A stretch of DNA of 64,000 nucleotides from Sorghum bicolor. Its lineage: Eukaryota > Streptophyta > Magnoliopsida > Poales > Poaceae. The stretch spans positions 40,752,837-40,816,836 of the forward strand of contig NC_012878.2 of the NCBI RefSeq assembly GCF_000003195.3, in the 5' to 3' direction. The notes beneath the pieces were generated by a model. The model saw only the letters and a program-made list of their open reading frames with translations, had not been told where the DNA came from and ran no database searches. Below are positions 58,155 to 64,000 of this stretch, in pieces. The position numbers and the translations under genes were made by a program. Numbering within the stretch: position 1 is the stretch's first letter; the number at the start of each line of letters is the position of its first letter.

Positions 58155-59337
58155 GGTCAGCAATTCCTGGCGGCCGCTGCCAAGCCTGGGCAATCATTTC
58201 ATCATAGTCATCAAACTTGGGCCAAAACAGTTCAAAAATGAAAGCGGCCTTTGGACATTTGGCCCATGTCGGTCTGTAGCAACAATGATCAGAAGCATCT
58301 GAGCCAAGACCTCTCAGGTGTGCGTTGGGGAAAGTCTCGTCCTAATCCACCGAGATCAGCACACTGTCAAGGCGAACAAGTGTAGGTGTGTCTCTCTCAT
58401 TGCTCCATGTGAAGCTTCTACCATGGACGAGGTGCATGTCCTGCAGCCCCAGACCTGTCACCGTACGTACGACGGAAAAACGGGGAAGGTTCACTCTATC
58501 AATCCGGTTATTGTTCTTGTCCACCTCGTTGAGTATGAGGTTGAAGTCTCCTGAAAGTGCCCAAGGACCCGGGCAAGCATCTCGGAATCGGATAGCTTCC
58601 AGATCTTCCAAGAAAAGTGTCTTGTCACCGTCCTCTAGAGGGCCATAGACTGATGACAACCACCAATTATTTTCCCCTGCATCCGCAACCATGGCAGCTT
58701 GCACTGCAACCGTAACGGAGTAGCATCCCACCAACACATCAGAAATGTATACATCAGTCCGACAACCAGCCACAAGAACACCTCTTTGGGTATTTGACGC
58801 CGGTAGGTAAGCAAATTCAGAAAAATCACTACGCCCAACAGGAAGAATACCATGAACTGGTTGATTACATTGAGCTTCGTCTCTTGTAGGCACACAATGG
58901 AAGTCCTAAGATCATCGACCAGAGTTGCACAGTGTCTCACCGTGCCTGCGCGTTAAGGCCACGCACGTTCCAAGACAGTATGGTCGTATTGGCCATGCAT
59001 GGATGCAGAAAACTCTGGTTTTAGGCAACCGTCAGATCAGGCCGCGGCGGCTGTAGGGCGCCGTGGCACTCTGCCTCCCCGTGCCTTCATCGCAGGGAAA
59101 ATCTCGTTGAAGGCATCAACATCAGTCTTGGATAACTCATCGTGGAAGACACTTTGGTATGAACGTCTGGATGCAGATGTTGGTGCTGCATTCGTAGGAA
59201 GTAGCACTCCCATTATTCTCACCAGGAGAACCTCTCCCCTCTTTGATGTGGGGATGTGGTCCATCTTTTGTGCTGGGATACGCCTGCTCCGCTAGGAACA
59301 AGGGGCCCGCATCGAGGGGCTTTCGAGACAAAGGTAG

Positions 59338-59357
59338 ATATATATATATATATATAT
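59338..59357. repeat. (TA)n microsatellite
   Basis: About ten TA dinucleotides beside the LINE end. Confidence 0.9.
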
Positions 59358-60339
59358 TTTAAAAAATAATTTATTGAGATAAATATTGTTAAACTCAGAA
59401 TATGGTAAAGACATTGTTATGACCAAATGTAACACATGCCCATGCATATATAGTACATGAGAAAATATCTTGTGCTCCCGCGTCATTAGAGACACACACG
59501 GTGCTCATGTCCACACATTTATAGCCGTACTAATCAGGTTGTACAGTTGAATTTGATTTAGCTAGCAAGGTCGCGTGAGAAAGCACCGTCCCTTTTGGAT
59601 TTTGGAGATTCGGGCTTCGATTTGTAGGGGACAGTTGTTTGTCTGACAATGAAGCTGGGCCTGCTTGGTCTACTTTCGGTGTTTTGGCTAGTTTAATCAC
59701 CCCATGCATGCAGCATGTGATCTGATCACTTGGTCGCATGCACATGCGTGCTAGGCTGCGCGCTGTGCCCTAATAATATACAGTATATAATAATCTTCAT
59801 TTGATCACACAATCACTCAATCAGTAAAATTTTTGATAATAACTATAGTGCCAGTCGTTGGCCTATCTCTCACTCAGTTTTCCAGTAACGTTTCCAGTCA
59901 CATTATTGTCGGCGCGCGTGTTTGTGAACGCCTGAATTTGATCTTTGATATATACACTCACTATTGCCAACCATACACATGGCACACACCGTGAATAATG
60001 CATTAACAATTAGAGCAAGGATTATCCCTGGCCCAACTAACTAGTTCTCAGATTGATGATAAGTAAACTAATTAACAGGAAGCAGTGAAATAAGCTAGAG
60101 AGATCAGCGCAAGATTTAAAAGGAGGAACTAGTAAAACAGAGGAAAGAAGTCTCTAATTAATTAATTAATTAACTAGCCTAACCCTAACTAAACTAGCCC
60201 TAGCTACAAGCAAGAAGCGAAGCAAACAATGCAAGCTACGACATAGCTAGCTAGGCGCGCTGCCGCTGGCTGTGTAGTGCTCCTACCACGTACACACATG
60301 CAAAGTTGACTTAATCTGGGCTGAGCAAGCGCTAGCTAG
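59358..60339. other. intergenic, 3' side of the LBD gene
   Basis: No frame stands out. (TTAA)n-like AATTAATTAATTAATTAA lies near 60157-60175. The LBD 3' untranslated region should lie just left of 60340. Confidence 0.5.
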
Positions 60340-61101
60340 CTACGTCCACAGGGACTCCCTCTTGAGCGCCGTCGTCTCTCCCATGGCGCCCGCCGATGCG
60401 GCGCCACCGTAGCCCATGCCTATGAGCTGCGGCGGGACTATGGCTCCGGTGGCGCCGGCGCCGTTCTGCATGAGGAAGGCGTCCACGTCGTCGGTGGCCA
60501 TCATCGCCTGCTGCTGCATCGCGGCCGCCATCGTCATGTGGTTGTGGTGGCGGTGGTCGGCGCCGCCGCCCGCACCGACGACCAGCGACGACGGCGGCGG
60601 GACCACCACGTCGTCGACGTTGGGGCCGCCTCCTCCTCCGTCGACGTCGTCCCGGCGCTGCATCTGGATGCAGAGGATCTCGGCCTGCGCGACGGCGAGC
60701 TGCATCTGCAGCTGCGACACCTGGTTCTGCAGGAAGGAGATGGCCCCGACGCAGCCGTAGACGGGGTCCCGCATCCGCGCGTTCGCCTCGTACACCAGGC
60801 TGCTCACCGCGTCGCCGCGCTGCTGCACCGGGAGCTCCTGCATATATGCATGCATGCCGGACGTACGTTAGCTAGTTTGCCGCGCGGACGGACGCATCAT
60901 GCGCACGTACGACGTCGATGACATGCATGCATTGCATGCGCGCACCTGGAGCATCTTGGAGACGTTGCTGGCCCCGAAGACCTTGTGGACGATGGCGAAT
61001 TTGTGGGGGTCGTCGGCGGGGAAGAATGGCGCGAAGATGCAGTCCTTGGTGCACCGCCGCCGGAGCAGCTTGCACGACGCGCACGGCGACCCACCGCCCA
61101 T
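60340..61101 (-). CDS. class I LOB-domain transcription factor, LBD12-like
   Basis: Exon 1 is 60946-61101 and exon 2 is 60340-60837, with a 108-bp GT-AG intron, giving 217 residues. The LOB domain is complete. The zinc-binding block is C7-x2-C10-x6-C17-x3-C21 (CASCKLLRRRCTKDC). The GAS block contains VFGASNVSKMLQ just before the intron, the usual intron position in this family. The zipper-like helix has L88, L95, L99 and I106, from VGAISFLQNQVSQLQMQLAV. LBD proteins are plant-specific nuclear DNA-binding regulators of organ boundaries and lateral organs. By eye the domain is closest to the LBD12/LBD4/LBD1-type subgroup. The tail is Asp/Gly/His/Met-rich and ends ALKRESLWT. The start is the first ATG before the CxxC block. 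Confidence 0.95.
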
Positions 61102-61138
61102 GTAGCAGATAACCCCGGCCAGCTAGCTAGCTGCTTTA

Positions 61139-61161
61139 TATATATATATATATATATATAT
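61139..61161. repeat. (TA)n microsatellite in the LBD 5' leader
   Basis: About eleven TA dinucleotides 40 bp upstream of the LBD start codon, probably in the 5' untranslated region. Confidence 0.9.
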
Positions 61162-61363
61162 CGATCGTCAATGACAACTATCGCCGGACGTGAAACTGCT
61201 AGTAGCTATATCATGTATATATCCTGGAGTTGAGCTCGATCTTGTGCTCGCTAATAAGCTAAGTATATATACTAGCTAACAGGCCGGCGGCAGTGAAGAG
61301 AGGACTCAGGAGCGACCTAGCAGCACAGCAAAGCAATGGCGACTGGGAGTGTGAAACGAGCGA

Positions 61364-61371
61364 TATTTATA
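61364..61371 (-). promoter_or_regulatory. candidate TATA box of the LBD gene
   Basis: Minus-strand TATAAATA in GCTTATAAATATCGC, 263 bp before the ATG, giving a leader of about 230 nt if used. It is the best TATA match in the first 400 bp. Confidence 0.5.
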
Positions 61372-61715
61372 AGCAGCGACATGGCCGGTTATGGTGCACA
61401 CAACACGCACCACGCAGCAGGTGCTGAATAACAAGCAATGCAAACGAGTAGTATACGTAGTTAGTAGGTACGGTATAGCTCGAGGGGAAGGGAGATTAGT
61501 GGACCTCGACGACGACGACGACGCATGTGTACGCCGTACTAGTATAGTAGTGATGCATGTATGTTCAGACGGCACAGACAAGGGTAATAAACATGCATGC
61601 TGTATATATGTCTGTTATTAATTAGTTTCTCAAGAGATGCCCACTGCTGAGGCGCTGATCGAGCTACCTGGCGGTGCATGTTTATTAAACAACAAAAATC
61701 ATATACTAGTATATA

Positions 61716-61971
61716 CTCTCTCCGTCCACAAAAGAATCAATTCGTAGGATCCGTGCCAGTCAAACTTTTTAAAATTTGACTAACTTTATAGAAAATAGTA
61801 ACAACATCTATAATATAAAATACACATTATATGAAAATATATTATATGATGAATCTAATAATACTAATTTGATACTATAAATCTTAGCATTTTTTCTAGA
61901 AATTTGGTCAAAGTTTAAAAAGATTGACTTAGGACAACTCTAGAAATTGACTCTTTCGTGAACGGAGGGAG
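61716..61971. mobile_element. Stowaway MITE upstream of the LBD gene
   Basis: Ends CTCTCTCCGTCCAC and, in reverse, CTCCCTCCGTTCAC with TA duplicated at 61714-61715 and 61972-61973. It is 256 bp. Confidence 0.92.
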
Positions 61972-61973
61972 TA

Positions 61974-64000
61974 ATATATAATCTGCAGTAAAAGTTAGAG
62001 TAAAATTTAAAGGTGAACTTTTCCAAAGGAAAGCCTGCTATTATGGATGCATACTATGATTTGTCAGCCATGGTACATGTGTACTGACCGCTGCACGACA
62101 AGGGCTTAATTAACGCGGACACACAGGTGACAGGCTTCCATTGGGCAGAGAAGCATCAAAGTCACCGTTAATCAGACAGACACTACTACTGTGCACTACA
62201 TACAGCAGGAATCTCACTTTGCAAGCCAATTAATTCCTGTCAGATTGGTTGCATGTGATAGATGCAACGCTACCAAAATGGTGGACTTCTTCTAGTGTTT
62301 TTAGTTAGTAATAAAACACTACCACTAATCAAAATACTAGGGAATCCTCACTAGGAGGTATTTACTAAGGAAAGTTTATACTAAATTTGGAATGCTAAAA
62401 CACCAGGAGAACCTCACATCACTAGAAGAAATTATAAAATCTGGTTGTGAATGCCAGGTTGACTCGTGCTATGTGGCGCACGCACGAACGGATACGTGCA
62501 CGATACACACTAGATCGTGGACTTGAAGCAAAGAATCAATCGAGCAGTGTGGAGTTTACTCCTACCTTCGCGTAAAACCAATGCTGCTCTGTAGTGATGC
62601 GAGTGCTTGCCGTGGGCGTACCAGTATACTAGTACGTTGCTGCTGGGGCAAGAATCCTCCAAATTTTCATCTCCCGAGGCAATGTTTTTCCCCCTCATCT
62701 TCTTCTTCTCTATGTGTGCCGCCGCAACTCTATGTAACCCTTTGTGCATCATGACGACCTCTGTCATTATATTGTTGGTGTCGACATGCTTGGTTTCACT
62801 TGTATAATTAATTAGTCTTTGTTTGGATGTTATCGTATTAATCACAATCCATATATATTGGTAAATATAATTTAGTTCAAGTTCTACTTTAATTTACCTC
62901 AACACACATAAATTTGATATGAATCTGAGATATCGTCCAAACAAGAACTTTCGGTGGACATGAGAAAAAAAATGTAACCTAGGTAACTCCGTATGCTTAT
63001 TTAATAAAACACTACTGATGCTATCGATATCTTGGTAACTGGTGACTCATGAGTTTCAAATTTTCAAGCTTACAAACTGAATTTGGACTAGAGGCCGGAC
63101 AGAAACCTTTGCTGATGTTGCCACGAGGGCTTTATTGCTTTTTTTTAATCATATCTGGCTTCATCTATCAACTGATAGAATCAGATCAATTGTTACAAGG
63201 TTTCATGCAAGGGCACACACACGGGCTGCAAAAAGTTGTTTACAGCCAAACAACTGAATAACCGAAATGAGAATAAAGTTTTGACTAAACATGACCAATG
63301 TGCCTAGTTGACAACCATCCATTGAAACCAAAGAACTGCAGAGCCGACGTCTCTAGATGCCGTCCAACTGGGGTCAGTAGATCCCTTAGATCGTCATGCT
63401 GCTGCAATGTTGCCTATTGCCGGCAATGCGTTCCCTGAAAAGGACTTGCAAAAAAATAGTTTGGTCTCTATTGGTCAAAAACCACCTCATTTGTTATCGA
63501 AACTACTCAACAAAACACAAAGGTTGTTGCAAATAACAATGAATTATACTTTTTGTTTGCCATCTTTGACCACCTATTAAAAAGGTCATCTAAATCTCGG
63601 GGAGGCGATAACCCAGAAAGTATATGTACAGCCTGTCATAAAAATTTGGCAGAAAAATTGCTGGGAACCTTGAGTTGTTGTTTGAAGAGTATGCCTTGTT
63701 ATAACTAAATTATTTGTAATCTTTTATTGTGTGAGTTTTAGTAGTATAGAGTTCAAGTTCTTACCTTAGTTAGCAATGCAGTGATATTAATTAAGGATTT
63801 TTGTGAAGGCAATATTAATCAAGGATGTTAGTAATCAACAAATAATAATCATTGCTTAATTAAATTTTAACTAACAAATATCAAAAGGAAGTGGAAGTTA
63901 TAGTATCTCTACATCGTGTTTTTTTGCAGGAGAGGCTGAACACAAAATATTGCATAGCTATATATATATATATCATGTGTTCTGTCATTTGGCGAACAAT
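61974..64000. other. intergenic to the right edge, one MITE relic
   Basis: About 62816-62952 is a decayed relative of the MITE at 58010 (TTTGTTTGGATGTTATCG and, at the other end, CGTCCAAACAAG). Short frames at 62510-62845 and 63049-63261 have no domain. Nothing else is seen. Confidence 0.5.

Larger units (their letters stand above)
55211..59330 (-). mobile_element. LINE (L1-type) retrotransposon, decayed and 5'-truncated
   Basis: Minus-strand pieces in several frames follow the L1 order. The ORF1 tail is at 59037-59264 (FHDELSKTDVDAFNEIFPAM). The endonuclease at 58342-58940 shows CLQETKLN, SGDFNLIL and SFTWSN. Reverse transcriptase pieces include SDRAPGPDGF near 57190, FADDVIIF-like SFYADDVIIF near 56510, and CRRPTDLGGLGI near 56060. 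A zf-RVT-like end is at 55450-55660 (VWRWNAFGMYTVKSAYKMLQ). The 3' end near 55211 is a short A-run in reverse. Many stops and shifts and two inserted MITEs show it is long dead. Confidence 0.85.

Noticed and set aside
60416..60921. Plus-strand frames over the LBD gene
   Set aside because: Shadows of the LBD exon 2; no domain of their own.
1..64000. tRNA, rRNA or known microRNA genes
   Set aside because: No cloverleaf, rRNA core sequence or recognisable mature microRNA was seen by eye; tRNAscan and a miRNA search would be needed to exclude them.

Overview
The window is plant nuclear DNA, almost certainly from a panicoid grass (Andropogoneae such as Sorghum, Saccharum or Miscanthus are my best guess; this is inferred from gene and transposon style, not from a search). 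The evidence is split genes with GT-AG introns, very GC-rich grass-type F-box, MADS and LBD exons, abundant Stowaway/Tourist-like MITEs, and nested copia, gypsy-like, MULE, hAT, Harbinger-like, CACTA-like and LINE sequence. No bacterial features, CRISPR arrays, rRNA or tRNA genes were recognised.

Layout. 1-491 is the 5' part of an F-box gene running off the left edge. 588-12691 is a MULE-like element (A) with long terminal inverted repeats, split by a complete young SIRE-type copia retrotransposon (1804-12195, TSD GCGTC). 13136-27443 is a second MULE-like element (B, 10-bp TSD) interrupted by a 9-kb hAT transposon (13295-22257, decayed 8-bp TSD). The hAT element itself holds a solo copia LTR of the same family (16555-18446, TSD GCCAT, at the transposase start codon) and a short non-autonomous LTR element (18886-21488). 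Gypsy-type LTR sequence fills much of 22511-27013. 30053-33110 is an intact DUF538 gene. 34743-36040 is a Harbinger-like element with a nested hAT derivative. 36745-42198 is a third MULE (C) with a damaged mudrA-type transposase and two accessory genes facing each other. 42154-42753 is a type I MADS-box gene whose last codons are supplied by the terminal repeat of MULE C. 43561-43785 is an F-box fragment. 44419-50480 is an intact 11-exon cytosolic endo-beta-N-acetylglucosaminidase gene (GH85) with a hAT MITE in intron 5. 51-59 kb holds MITEs, a CACTA-like fragment, an LTR fragment and a decayed LINE. 60340-61101 is a two-exon class I LBD transcription factor gene. The right end is intergenic.

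Five host loci look real: the F-box gene, the DUF538 gene, the MADS gene, ENGase and the LBD gene. They do not form a pathway; they are gene islands between nested transposons. The most unusual items are MULE C (convergent zinc-finger/coiled-coil accessory genes, and five 25-bp palindromic modules in its terminal repeats), its fusion to the MADS gene, and the palindromic GCGTCCGGTG array immediately upstream of the TATA box in the copia LTRs. All splice boundaries, TSDs and domain calls were read by eye; nothing was verified by alignment or database search.
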